Assembly (NCBI RefSeq): GCF_020379485.1
Contig: NC_063446.1
Coordinates: forward strand, 12,323,597 to 12,387,596
Reading direction: 5' to 3'
DNA: 64,000 nucleotides
Source: Brassica napus
Taxonomy: Eukaryota > Streptophyta > Magnoliopsida > Brassicales > Brassicaceae
This document shows, piece by piece, positions 1-10,334 of this stretch; position 1 is the first letter of the stretch; each line of letters opens with the position of its first letter. The notes under the pieces are model-generated. The model was not told where the DNA came from and made no database searches. It was given only the letters and a program-made list of their open reading frames with translations. The position numbers and the translations under genes were made by a program.

Positions 1-557
1 GTTCTGCAAATCCAAAGGAGTTCACCTCACCGTAAGCATCACTTTCTCTGCCTTGGGAAAAAAATTGCACCATACATTATACACTTTATTTGAAATATTC
101 TTGTAGGCATACTCTCCATTGGGTTCTCCAGGAACAACGTGGCTCAAGAGCGATGTTTTGAAGAACCCTATACTGAACACTGTTGCTGAAAAACTAGGAA
201 TGTCTCCTGCTCAAGTCGCACTTCGCTGGGGACTTCAAATGAGTAACAGTGTGCTTCCTAAAAGTACCAATGAAGGAAGAATTAGAGCGAACTTTGAGGT
301 TTTTGACTGGTCAATACCCGATGACTTGTTTGCCAGGTTTTCAGAGATTGAGGAGGTACCGGCTACATCTCCACTTCGTTCTTTTCATTTCATTACGTAA
401 CATAGTTCTCCTGCTTTTTATTGGCTTTTTCTAAATTAAGAGTTTTGTGTGTGTTTTGGATTAAATGCAGGCAAGGTTATTGAATGCTTCCTTCTTTGTT
501 CATGAGACACTGAGCCCTTACAAGTCTCTTGAAGACTTATGGGATGGCGAGATATAA
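1..557 (+). CDS. AKR4C aldo-keto reductase, 3' part (5' end outside window)
   Basis: NADPH-dependent aldo-keto reductase of the plant AKR4C subfamily, which reduces reactive aldehydes and some ketones in cytosol or plastid. Three exons are readable: 1-31, 107-355 and 471-557, each bounded by GT and AG and continuous in frame. The encoded C-terminal third contains the [10 protein letters not shown] loop, the NADPH 2'-phosphate binding motif PKSTNEGR, the VFDWSIP segment and the invariant AKR4C tail ending LEDLWDGEI. The stop is TAA at 555-557. No lesion is visible, so this copy looks functional as far as it can be seen. It is a tandem paralogue of the broken copy starting at 7430 and corresponds in position and sequence to the Arabidopsis AKR4C9/AKR4C10 cluster near At2g37770-At2g37790. 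Which member it matches is not resolved. Confidence 0.93.
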
Positions 558-721
558 TACTTCAGATGATCTAATTGTTTTATCAATAATATGGAGGCTT
601 TTGTATCTTTCAAACTTTTCAGTTATTCATGAATGTTATGTCCCTCCAATAATTTACCAGCATATTTGTTCCTATTTTGAATTTTTAGTAATAAAGATTA
701 ATAAGCCAATTATAAATTGAC

Positions 722-1431
722 TTATTCTCGGGTTCACCCCCTATCTAGGTTCACCAACCAATAGGATTATGTTATTTCATATTCGATATCTTTTAAAAAA
801 AAAAACAAAATATTGTCAAATTATATTATTTTTTAAAATTAAAAGGTAAAAAAAAAAAAAAATAGTAGTAATTACAAAAAAAAATATTTTTAACGTCATC
901 AGCAAAACATTAAACCCTAAATTCTAATCCCTAAACCCTAAATCCTAAACCCTAAACCTTTGGGTAAACCCTAAACTCTAGGATAAATCTTAAACTCTAG
1001 GATAAATCTTAAACTCTAAATCAAAATCAATACACACTAAAACACTCAAGGGTTTAGGGTTTAGGATTTAGGGTTTAGAGTTTTAGGGTTTAGTGTTTTT
1101 ATTTAAAGTTTAGGATTTACCCAAGGATTTAGAGTTTACCCAAAGGTTTAGGGTTTATCCAAGGGTTTAGGTTTACCTTAGGGTTTAGGGTTTAGGATTT
1201 AGGGTTTAGGGATTAGGATTTAGGGTTTAGTGTTTTGCTGACGACGTTAAAAAGATTATTTTAATTTTTTTATTCTGTAGCTGCTATTTTTCTCACTTTT
1301 TTTATTTTAAAAACATAATATAACTTGATAATATTTTGTTTCTTTTTTTAAAAGATATCGAATTTGAAATAATGAAATCTTATTGGCCGGTGAAACTAGA
1401 GATTCACCCTAGGGAGTGAACCCAACAATAA
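722..1431. mobile_element. Foldback/MITE-like element filled with telomere-like repeats
   Basis: The two ends are inverted copies of each other. The left reads TTATTCTCGGGTTCACC and the reverse complement of the right reads TTATTGTTGGGTTCACT. Similarity continues inward for about 100 bases through a CCAATARGATT block and a TTCGATATCTTTT block. The interior is made of degenerate CCCTAAA units (about 911-1020) followed by TTTAGGG units (about 1049-1230), so the telomere-like tracts also face each other. No coding capacity and no clear target duplication were seen. It lies just downstream of the AKR4C stop. Confidence 0.7.
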
Positions 1432-2403
1432 CTCTACTATGTCATCTAAAAACGACAGTATGATGTTTCATATGGTGGCGAACATACCAATCAAAATCTC
1501 TACATTCACATTGTATTAGAGCTAGACTGGCTAAATGAGAAATTGAATGCGTCAGTGTGTCATTAAATTGAAGTTTGGAGATGGTACTATGTTCACATCG
1601 AAAAATAAGAATGATAACCATTCTTCTTGTTGTCTAACCGATTTTGAAAATTGAGAATTCAAGTATTCCTTTTATAATTCTTATATTTACAAATATTATT
1701 TTGTAGTCGAGGTCTTTTTGGAATACATAAACTTTGATATTAAATCCGTAATCTACTTATCTCTACATCAATGCCACAAAGCAATTTGCAACATGTGGCT
1801 ATGTAAACCGGAAATACTTCACTTCGTATCAAATTATTTCTGTCATCTTCAAAAAATATTAACGGTACAATTTAAAAGTAGTGATATAGATTTAGAACTT
1901 AGTAGCTTCATCCATATATATGTCTAACTTTATTTTAATATTGTATAAAATATAGTTATTATTTTAAAAATCTAAATCCTAATTTATACATCTATTTTAT
2001 TAAAATATTTGTTTTTTAAATAGGGATTATTCTACTTTCAGATACTAAAAGAGGCCCTAGGAGACATACATACTAACTACATATCCTCATCATGTCTGTC
2101 TAATAGCATGTGATATTGGAGTGGTCGAATAGAGTCTGAATCTAAAAATAAAAAAAAATATTAGGAAAATTTTCAAAATAAATACATAAATTTAGTTTAA
2201 AATTTCAAAATTTTATTTTAATGTATTATTAAATTTATAGTTTATAATTCGAACATAAACCTCAAATATATACAGATAAAACTATTAACTTTTAAAATTA
2301 TTTTATTACATTGTTAAATATATAGTTAATATTTTTTTTGGAACATCGTCTTAATATAATTTAAGACGGCTCCGATCTTCATGTAGTTGAAAACAAAAAA
2401 ATA
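1432..2403. other. AKR downstream flank (duplicated) and AT-rich DNA
   Basis: There is no gene. From about 1495 to 1740 the sequence resembles 17325-17700 downstream of the second AKR copy: both contain AAATGAGAAATTGAATGCGT and, further on, a TTGTAGTCGAG block. This shows that the duplicated unit included the 3' flank. The rest, to the Helitron at 2404, is AT-rich with nothing recognisable. Confidence 0.6.
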
Positions 2404-5400
2404 TCTCTTATATAGTAAAACGCAAGTCGCCTAGCGAATAAGAATCTGACACTTGGAAAAACTTTACAAAATGAAAAATAAAAACAATTAAATTATTCTT
2501 TTCATTTCTTATTTTTCAGAAATTCGACCAGAAAAGTTAAAACAGTTCATTTATCCTCCACGTAAAATGAAAAAAGCAAAAACAGTTTTAACTGTCTCAA
2601 CCACTACAACACGATCTCAACTTCCTACACTAAATCAATTTTAAATGAACACTAGAATCACTCATATAACAACTTTGTTTACAAAAAATTTCCAAACAGT
2701 TTACTTTCTTCCACAACCGATGCTTGTGTCTTTTCTATAATTATCTATTTTCAAGAAGGGCTTTTGATTTTTCTTATCTTAAGAAAGTTCTTGAAGTTGC
2801 GGAAGAAGCGAAGTTATAGATGGCTTATGAAAATTCGCTGGTGTACATTCGATGGTGTACATTGCAGACGAGTTCCTATAGTTGTTTAGCAAATGAATAA
2901 GTAATTTTGAATTCTTTTTACTTTTTTTTTTTGTAGAGGAGTCGTTGTTACCACGTCTTCATGTAACGAGTTTTCTTCGAACCAAAGCTGGTCAATGAAA
3001 AATTAGGTCTATGTTTCAAATTGATTGTAATAAAGAAGAGTTAGACAATGAGAAGAAGAGACTTCAAACTTACAAGGAGATTGTCTGCGTAAAACAAACT
3101 ATATTCTAGGATGATGATTGAAGTAGGGAAACTCCAAGAAACAAGAGACTCTTATTGTTCATAGTTTGGTTAACAGGTTAGATGCATAACCTTTTAAAAT
3201 CAAAATTTTGTTATATGCTTGACCAAATTGTTAATATCGAATTTGTGCAAACCTCGAATGACTATTATTAAAAGTATTTATATAAAAATATCATAGGCTT
3301 CGTATATTTGATGTATATTTTTGAGGAAATTTTGAATTTGGTTAAAATAAAGTAAAATAAAATAAAATAAGTTATTAGTTAAATATGTTCATATATTGAA
3401 TCTCTATAATATTATTTAAGAAGTCAGTTTTCTATGTGTCGCTCTCACGTTAACTCTCACGATGGTTGATTACACTGATACCCTTTATGAATTAAATTGT
3501 TACATTGAAAATACTATTATTTACTTTTTAATTAGTTTCCTTTTTAAAATTTTCCAAAAAATATATACATATATTAAAAAGGAAAATATTTATAAAGTAA
3601 AAAAACAAATTAAAAAACAAAAATATATGTATATATAATATGTTTACATAAAAAGGAAAAGTTCATAAAATAGTAATATTACATTTAAAAAATATTTTTA
3701 AATAATATAAAATATATTTTTGAAGTAATAAAATACTTTCTTTATATCTATATTTTCGTCGATGAGAAATATAAATTTGTATATAATGTGATTTCATTAA
3801 AAATAATCTTGCACATATAAAATTTTTTTTTTGTTTTAAATCATAATTTTAATTAACACAAAAAAAATCAAAGTAATAGAAATATTTTTATATATCTATC
3901 TATTTTCTTAGATGATTACATAAAATAATTAAGTAACCTAAATTGATATATGTTTAATTGACTTAAAATAGTTTATAATTAGTATTATTGAAATATTTTA
4001 TTTATTTTTCATATATTTAGTTGACTATAATATCTTTCAATTATAACAAAAATATATCGATAAATTATATTTTACTTATATAATATTATTTTCAAATATA
4101 ATCACTATTTTGTTTACTCCTTATTTTTAAGAGATATTAAAATAACTAAAAATAAAATTTAAAAATAAACATAGTTTGATCAAATAGTTACAAAATAGTT
4201 TTCTTAATATTAAATTTGCTTTTAAATTTTATGTTTTTATGTTTGTGGAACTTAATAGAACCATAATTAAAATACCAAAGCAAATCTGAATTCTTATTTT
4301 AAGATTATTTAAAATAAATTTCAGTTTCCATTCAATAAATCAAGAGGAAATTTTATGTTTACCACTTTCATGATAGCACTTTCCATCTTTACCATCAATA
4401 AATAGGCATTTTTAAAAATATCTTCTTCATTAAGTGGCAAAAGACTCGTATACCCTTGTTATCTATATATAATAAATTATTATTTAAATAAATAAAATTC
4501 TTCATTTATGTTTTTGAATTATACTTTTTCAAATTCGAACTTTTTTATTAATTTGGTTTTTTTGAATTTTCTTTGAAACTTTTGTTTTTAATTTTTGTTT
4601 CAAAATTTCTTTTTGAAAATTGAAGATTATATTTGAAACTATTTTTTAAATTTTTTATATATTTTTTAAGTATTTATTTTTATATTTATTAGAATCCTAA
4701 ATTTCACATTCCAAAAATCCTACTCCACCCCTCAACTTAAAACCCTAAGTCTAGATTAGTTAACCTAGGGGTATAAGTGTCTTTTACCCTTCATTAAAAG
4801 TGAGGGTAAAAGTGATTAGCGTAAACATGAAAATTTGTATTATGAATGTGATATTTGTGGCAATTTTCCATAAATCAAGGGAAGTTACCATAAATACCAC
4901 ATTCATAGTACCACTTTTCATGTTTACACTAACCACTTTTACTTTCATTTTTAATAAGGGATAAAAGATACTTATACCCCTAGGGTTAATTAATCTAGCC
5001 TTATGGTTTAAAGTTGAGGGGTGGAGTAGGATTTTTGGATTGTGAAATTTAGAATTCTAATAAATATATAAATAAATACTTAAAAATATTAAAAACAAAA
5101 TTTAAAAATAGTTTCAAACATAATTTTCGATTTTTAAAAATAAATTTTGAAAAAATATAAAAAAAATTATAAGAAATTTCGAATTTGAAAAAGTATAATT
5201 CGAAAACAAAAAAAAAATTAATTTTTATTTTTTATTTATTTAAATAATTATTTATTATATATATAGAGAACAAGTGTATTAGAGTCTTTTACCACTTAAT
5301 GAATAATGTATTTTTGAAAATGTCTATTTAGTAGTGGTAAAAATGAAAAGTGGTACCATGAAAGTGGTAAACATGAAATTTCCTCATGTAACTTCCTATT

Positions 5401-6217
5401 GATCATCGCTTTATTTTATAATATTTTTAAAAACATCAACGTATAACTTGAGAAATTTTATGAAAATACATGCACATTTAAACGATAAATAAATTTGATT
5501 TGATTTGACTTAATTATAATAAAAATAATTATACTTCATTTTGAATTTGAAAGAATATAAGTAACTCAATATACTAACAACATGAGTGACTCGACTAATC
5601 CAACTTATATATAAAATCATAGATTTAACTACGATAAGAATATATAATTTTATAAGAATAGTAATTTATTTTATAAATATAAATCATAGGACAACTCAAA
5701 ATATATTAAAAATAAAAATAAAATATTAACTAACTGTTACAATTTAGTTCTTTTGTAAAATGTATATATATGCACGAGACTTCAGAATATTATCGTTATC
5801 TTAATTTATGTAATTTGGAATCAGACACTTTAATTTATTTTTTCTATCTAAGCACAATATATCTTAAGTTATACATAATCTTCATAAAATATATTTACAT
5901 ATCTAAGACAACCACCTAAATGCAAATAAGAAATTAATCAAAACTTTAATATATAGAATATAAAATATTATAGTTGAATTGAGAGATGCAATCCAATTTA
6001 TTGAAATGATAACTAAATCGACTTTAAAAACAATAAAATCGATTAGATATAACATATATAAAATCATATGTATAATTAAAGTAATAGATATTATTAATAT
6101 AAATGATGCATACAAATTATAAATTAATTTAACATTAAAAATAAATGATAATCAATTATTATAGTATATTTATTTTACAAATATTTATATCCGTGCGCAC
6201 GCGGGATAATCAACTAG
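2404..6217 (+). mobile_element. Helitron, non-autonomous, about 3.8 kb
   Basis: The 5' end starts with TC after an A (TCTCTTATATAGTAAAACGC), matching the start of the other Helitrons here (TCT...TA.TAAAA). The 3' end has a GC-rich imperfect hairpin, CCGTGCGCACGCGG, eleven bases before the terminal CTAG at 6214-6217, which is followed by T. This is the canonical TC...CTRR structure with insertion between A and T and no target duplication. No Rep/helicase or RPA coding is recognisable inside. The interior is AT-rich and contains a separate 1-kb palindrome at 4344-5385. Pairing of the two ends is inferred from orientation and order, so they could belong to two elements. Confidence 0.65.
4344..5385. 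mobile_element. 1.04-kb near-complete palindrome (foldback transposon)
   Basis: The left arm begins GAGGAAATTTTATGTTTACC. The reverse complement of the right end begins GAGGAAATTTCATGTTTACC. Correspondence runs through the whole element to a centre near 4865, including AAGTGGCAAAAGACTC-type blocks, AATAAATTATTATTTAAATA, a CCTAGGGGTATAAGTG block and GGAAAATTGCC-like central ends. The arms are therefore about 500 bases each with almost no spacer. Similar ACCACTTTCATG/TTTACAC ends occur on Mutator-like MITEs of Brassicaceae (family knowledge), but no transposase is present. The element is nested in the Helitron at 2404-6217. Confidence 0.75.
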
Positions 6218-7429
6218 TACACCATAAGCATCAACACAAACGTATACCATGAGATAACTTTTGTATCGAAACGAGACATTTATCTTTTCAGAAAAAAAGA
6301 CGAGACAATTTGATATGACTGTCAAGAAATAGCGTGACGGTTATCTTCAAATGGAATGCCAGTAGGACCGTCAATTTTGGGTAACGTGACGGAAATAGCG
6401 GCTAAATATATTATCGTAATTCACAGGTGTACACAATTAAATACAGGACAAGGAATTCCAACAATGGGTGGAATACGATAACTTATGAAATAAAGTCAAT
6501 ATTAAAACGAATATTTCAAAGATTTCGGCTATTTTGTGAAATTTGGATAACTTTTTCTTCAAAAAGTTCTACAAATACTGCGATTTTTTTTTTTGCAACT
6601 AAAAAAAAAAAAAAAAAAAAAAAAAAATGGTGTGATTTGTTATTAGGTTTTATATCAATGTGTTTCATATTGTTCAAATATTAGATATAACACAGGAAAT
6701 ACAACAATTACGATCAAAAAAAGATAATTAGAGCTACTCTATAAGGAAAAAAAAACTAGAGTTCAACACGGAAGTAAACTCGTGAAATGGTGTTCACATT
6801 TAGTTTTATTTCATTTCAAATATGTTTTTTTCATTTCGAAAATTTAATTTTTATGATTTTTTTACTTTAAAAGTGAGGATATTTTAAAATTTTAAATTCA
6901 CAAAGGTTAACGATATGTATGGATATCTAATTTTTCTCTTTTCCATATGGACGAAATAAAAATAAATAAAAAATATTTTTTAAATATATAGTAGAAAATG
7001 AATGAAGCCAGTTAAGTTTTAACTTAAGTAATAGAATAAATAAATATGTAAAAGATCGAAACCTTGTAAATGAATAATGGTCTCTCGTATTTGAGAAAAA
7101 GAAAGAAACAGTAACTAGAAGTCAGCTCGCTCAACATCGATTACGAATTACGGCCGCCCAAATAAATGTGTGGACGGAAAAACGTCACTTAAACGATCAC
7201 AGTGGGGATATCAAAGAGGATATCTAATCGAACGATAAGACACGCCCACGTAATAAACTGTCAATATCTGACTTGGTTATACTAAACATTTACCAAAATA
7301 CTCAATTTCCCTTTAAATCTCCCCTCTCACCACCTTTCAGTGCTTTCACTGTCTCATCCTTTGACAAATGCTGTGTGCGTCAAACCAAAACCAGAGCTCT
7401 TAAACTCTTTAATCGCCAAATCTCTGATA
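6218..7429. other. AT-rich DNA and promoter side of the broken AKR gene
   Basis: There is no gene. A 27-nt poly-A tract lies at 6601-6627. The region directly before the AKR start (about 7180-7429) becomes CT-rich (CTCCCCTCTCACC) like a 5' leader. An upstream in-frame ATG at 7340 would add 30 residues that do not resemble AKR4C proteins. Confidence 0.5.
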
Positions 7430-8555
7430 ATGGCTAACCCAATCAAAGTCTTTGAGCTAAATACCGGTGCTAAGATCCCATCGGTGGGACTTGGAACATG
7501 GCAGGCCTCTCCTGGGGTCGTCGGTGATGCTGTCACCACCGCTGTTAAGGTTTGTGTCTTTTCATTTAGTTTCATGGTTATTTTCTCCCGAGTTTCTTAC
7601 ATGCTATGGTGTGATTAATGAGTTTTATTCGAAGACCATCTTCAACATATTTCTACTTTGTTTCACCTAAAAAGAAATATTTCTATTTTTTTTATAGTAG
7701 AAAAACTCTAAAATAAAAATGGATTATACTATATTTTTCTTATTAGAAGAAATATTATTTTTGTCTCTATATCACCTTCGAAACTGAAGATAATTAAGTA
7801 ATCTTAACCCATGTTGGCAATCGTCATATTGATTGCGCTCAGATGTACGACAACAAAAAAGAGGTAGGTACATAGATGCTTGATCTAGACAAGCTTAGAC
7901 CACCCGCAACGCGGGCTGTTAAGTGAATCCTTAACATAAATCCTTAAGCTAAAGGGATTATAATAATATTAAAAAAAAATCGGCAAGTTAAGAATGAGTC
8001 CTTAATTAAGGGAACTAAGGACCAAATCCTTGATGTGCTGGCGCTACAGGATTGGTTCGGGAAAAGGGTTGTGTTTCGTAAGAGTGAGAAAAATCATTCA
8101 CTTTCGCGAGCAACTGAAAAAAAAACACGAGACGCAATAAGAAAGGGGATACAAGAGGCGATAAGAGAGCGTCTTTGTTGAAGGTAAATCCGAGCTCTTT
8201 GTTCAATTTCTTTCATTCCGGAGTGGATGCATGTTTATTTCATCAGTTTTTAGGGTTCGATTGTTGGGTTTAAATAGATTTAGGGTTTCTAATCGAATTG
8301 GGGATTTTATCGGATTAGGGTTTTCGTCTGGGTTAGCTATTTTCTTCTTCTCGATTCACTTGTTTGGTGTTTTCTTCGCGATTAAAGGTTCGGAATTGAG
8401 GTGATAATTGATTAAGGGTTTTCGTCTGGGTTTGATTATTTCTTCTTCCATGTTTTTTGAATGAAATTCGTCTAGTTTGATTATAATAGGTTATCTGTTT
8501 TGAATGGTTACAATCCAGTAAATCTTAAAAAAAAATTCTTCTCGCAGGTTGTGAA

Positions 8556-9103
8556 ATGGAGGAAGAACTGCGAGATATGAAGGCACGCAAAGCACACTAC
8601 GACATGCTCCATTTCGTTGCAGATGCGCAACAAGGGATTCCCAAATTGTGCCCCTGTGGATCAATCACGAAGGAATCCGTAGATGAAGAGGATACATATG
8701 ACTACCTCCCAGGGAAAAGATACTTCATCTGCAAAGACTTCGAGATTTGAAGTGTTATGTCTCTTGCTGTTTGATCAATTGCTGTTTGAAATATTTTTTT
8801 TTTGGATCCATTGCTGTTTGACAAAGTTTATTCTTCTTTGGCAGAATGACGGGATGCATTTTAGGCAGCCATGGGTTATGGGTGTGCAACAAGAGGTGGA
8901 GAGGCTCAAAATAAGGGTTCACGAGCATGAGAAGCTTCTCAGAGAATGCGACGAAGTAAAGGTGAGTTTCTATGTTAACAGAATCAAAACTTGATAGTTG
9001 TTTGTATGTCATTTTAACCTATTGTTTTGTTTCTCTGATGTCTGTTCAGGCCCATGTGGGGATGTTGCTTAGGCGTGTGTCTGACCTTGAGAGAGTCCTC
9101 TGA
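8556..9103 (+). pseudogene. GRF-type zinc-finger/coiled-coil protein inside the Harbinger element
   Basis: Three exon-like pieces: 8556 to about 8747 (MEEELRDMKARKAHYDMLHF...), 8845-8961 (NDGMHFRQPWVMGVQQEVER...) and 9050-9103 (ending SDLERVL, TGA). The first carries CPCGS and a GKRYFICKDFE segment like the first half of a GRF zinc finger. The second and third form a Leu/Glu-rich coiled coil. The last cysteine expected for the finger is replaced around MHFRQPW. The junction after KDFE has no GT donor (GAGATTTGA), so the first intron probably no longer splices. Such small GRF proteins are common in Brassica and often lie next to transposons. Function is unknown. Confidence 0.6.
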
Positions 9104-9347
9104 GGTTAGTGTTTAAAGTTACATGTCTTCTTTAACTCTCTAGTTTAAAATTAGCAGTTAGAATTGAAACGGATAGGACTATCGGTAACTTTGTAGTTTG
9201 AAAACGGATTTGATTCCTATGCTTTGAAAACATTTACTTTGCAGTTTGTACTTTCCAACTTGGTAGTTATAAATGCACACTAAACCACCATTAAATTTAC
9301 CGTAACTGCATCTTGCAAAGTAAAATTGCATTTAATTGTCTCTAATT

Positions 9348-10075
9348 GGAGAGATACGCGGTTTTCCTGGGATACGCGGTTTTCCTGGGATGATAGGAAG
9401 CATCGACTGTATGCATTGGGAGTGGAAAAATTGCCCAACCGCTTGGAAAGGACAATATACACGGGGATCAGGAAAGCCGACCATTGTCTTGGAGGCTGTA
9501 GCTTCACAAGATCTTTGGATATGACACGCTTTTTTTGGTCCCCCAGGTACTTTAAACGATATTAACGTCCTCGATCGGTCTCCTGTTTTTGATGACATTT
9601 TACAAGGTCGAGCTCCAAGGGTACAATACGTGGTCAACGGACACCAGTATGATTTGGCGTACTACCTCACCGACGGCATATATCCGAAATGGTCAACATT
9701 TATCCAATCAATCTCACTCCCTCAAGGTCCTAAAGCCGAGTTATTTGCTAAAGTTCAAGAAGCAACCAGAAAAGATGTGGAACGTGCTTTTGGAGTATTG
9801 CAAGCTCGATTTGCAATAGTGAAAAACCCGGCTATTTTGTGGGACAAGAGACAAAACGGGATGGCTATACTCAGTTTGATACACCTGCGTTTGAAGAAGT
9901 AGACTCGAGTAGGAGTCCACATGTGGATATGTCATATTCTACCGACATGCCTTCAAATCTCGGTAATATGCTTGGCGTACGGAATCATGTTCGTGATAGG
10001 CGTATACATGAACAATTAAAAAATGATTTGATTGACAATATTTGGAACAAATTTAGTAATGATGAAGATGTTTAA
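9348..10075 (+). pseudogene. HARBI1/ALP1-like DDE transposase remnant
   Basis: C-terminal part of a PIF/Harbinger nuclease (DDE_Tnp_4 / plant transposon protein family). The reading frame shows GSIDCMHWEWKNCP (first Asp), TLNDINVLDRSPVFDD (second Asp) and DVERAFGVLQARFAI (Glu), so the DDE triad is visible. Defects: there is no N-terminal half; an 18-bp tandem duplication at 9353-9388 doubles the IRGFPG codons; a TGA stands where WHAFFG should have Trp (after DLWI, about 9518-9520); and a deletion near 9843 removes the segment usually ending in a CIILHNMIVED-like motif and shifts frame into TQFDTPAFEE...NKFSNDEDV, ending TAA at 10075. It cannot make an active protein. Confidence 0.85.
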
Positions 10076-10334
10076 TTTTGTATGTTTACATTTAATCATT
10101 TAATAAATGACAATTTATTATTTAAATGTTTTACAAAATTATTAATTTATGATTTCTAAGATTCAATTCAAAAAAAAATAAAAAAATCTAAGAACTCCAA
10201 AGTGGATAACACCATTGGACTCACAATTATGATTAGAGTCCTTAACTATTCAAAAAAAAAATTAATTTTTACTTACTAAGGACTCTAATGGTGGGTAACA
10301 CCATTGGAGTTGCTCTTAGTTCTATGTTAGTGTA

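Larger units (their letters stand above)
7898..10315 (+). mobile_element. PIF/Harbinger element with TTA target duplication
   Basis: It is flanked by TTA at 7895-7897 and 10316-10318, the target duplication typical of PIF/Harbinger. The left terminus is GACCACCCGCAACG; the right, reverse-complemented, is GAGCAACTCCAATG. These imperfect inverted repeats match at 9 of 14 positions. The subterminal 130 bases on the right hold repeated AAGGACTCTAAT and GTAACACCATTGGA blocks, shared with the element at 14942-16549, so both belong to one family. Inside are a GRF zinc-finger gene remnant and a DDE transposase remnant. It sits in intron 2 of the AKR pseudogene. Confidence 0.85.

Noticed and set aside
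911..1230. True telomere or centromere-adjacent telomeric tract
   Set aside because: The units are degenerate, short, in opposite orientations and enclosed by transposon-like terminal arms, within gene-rich DNA.
6427..6684. 85-codon open frame
   Set aside because: Contains a run of lysines translated from a 27-nt poly-A tract; no protein features.
9280..9637. Minus-strand open frames over the transposase
   Set aside because: Antisense to the recognisable DDE transposase; no domain of their own.
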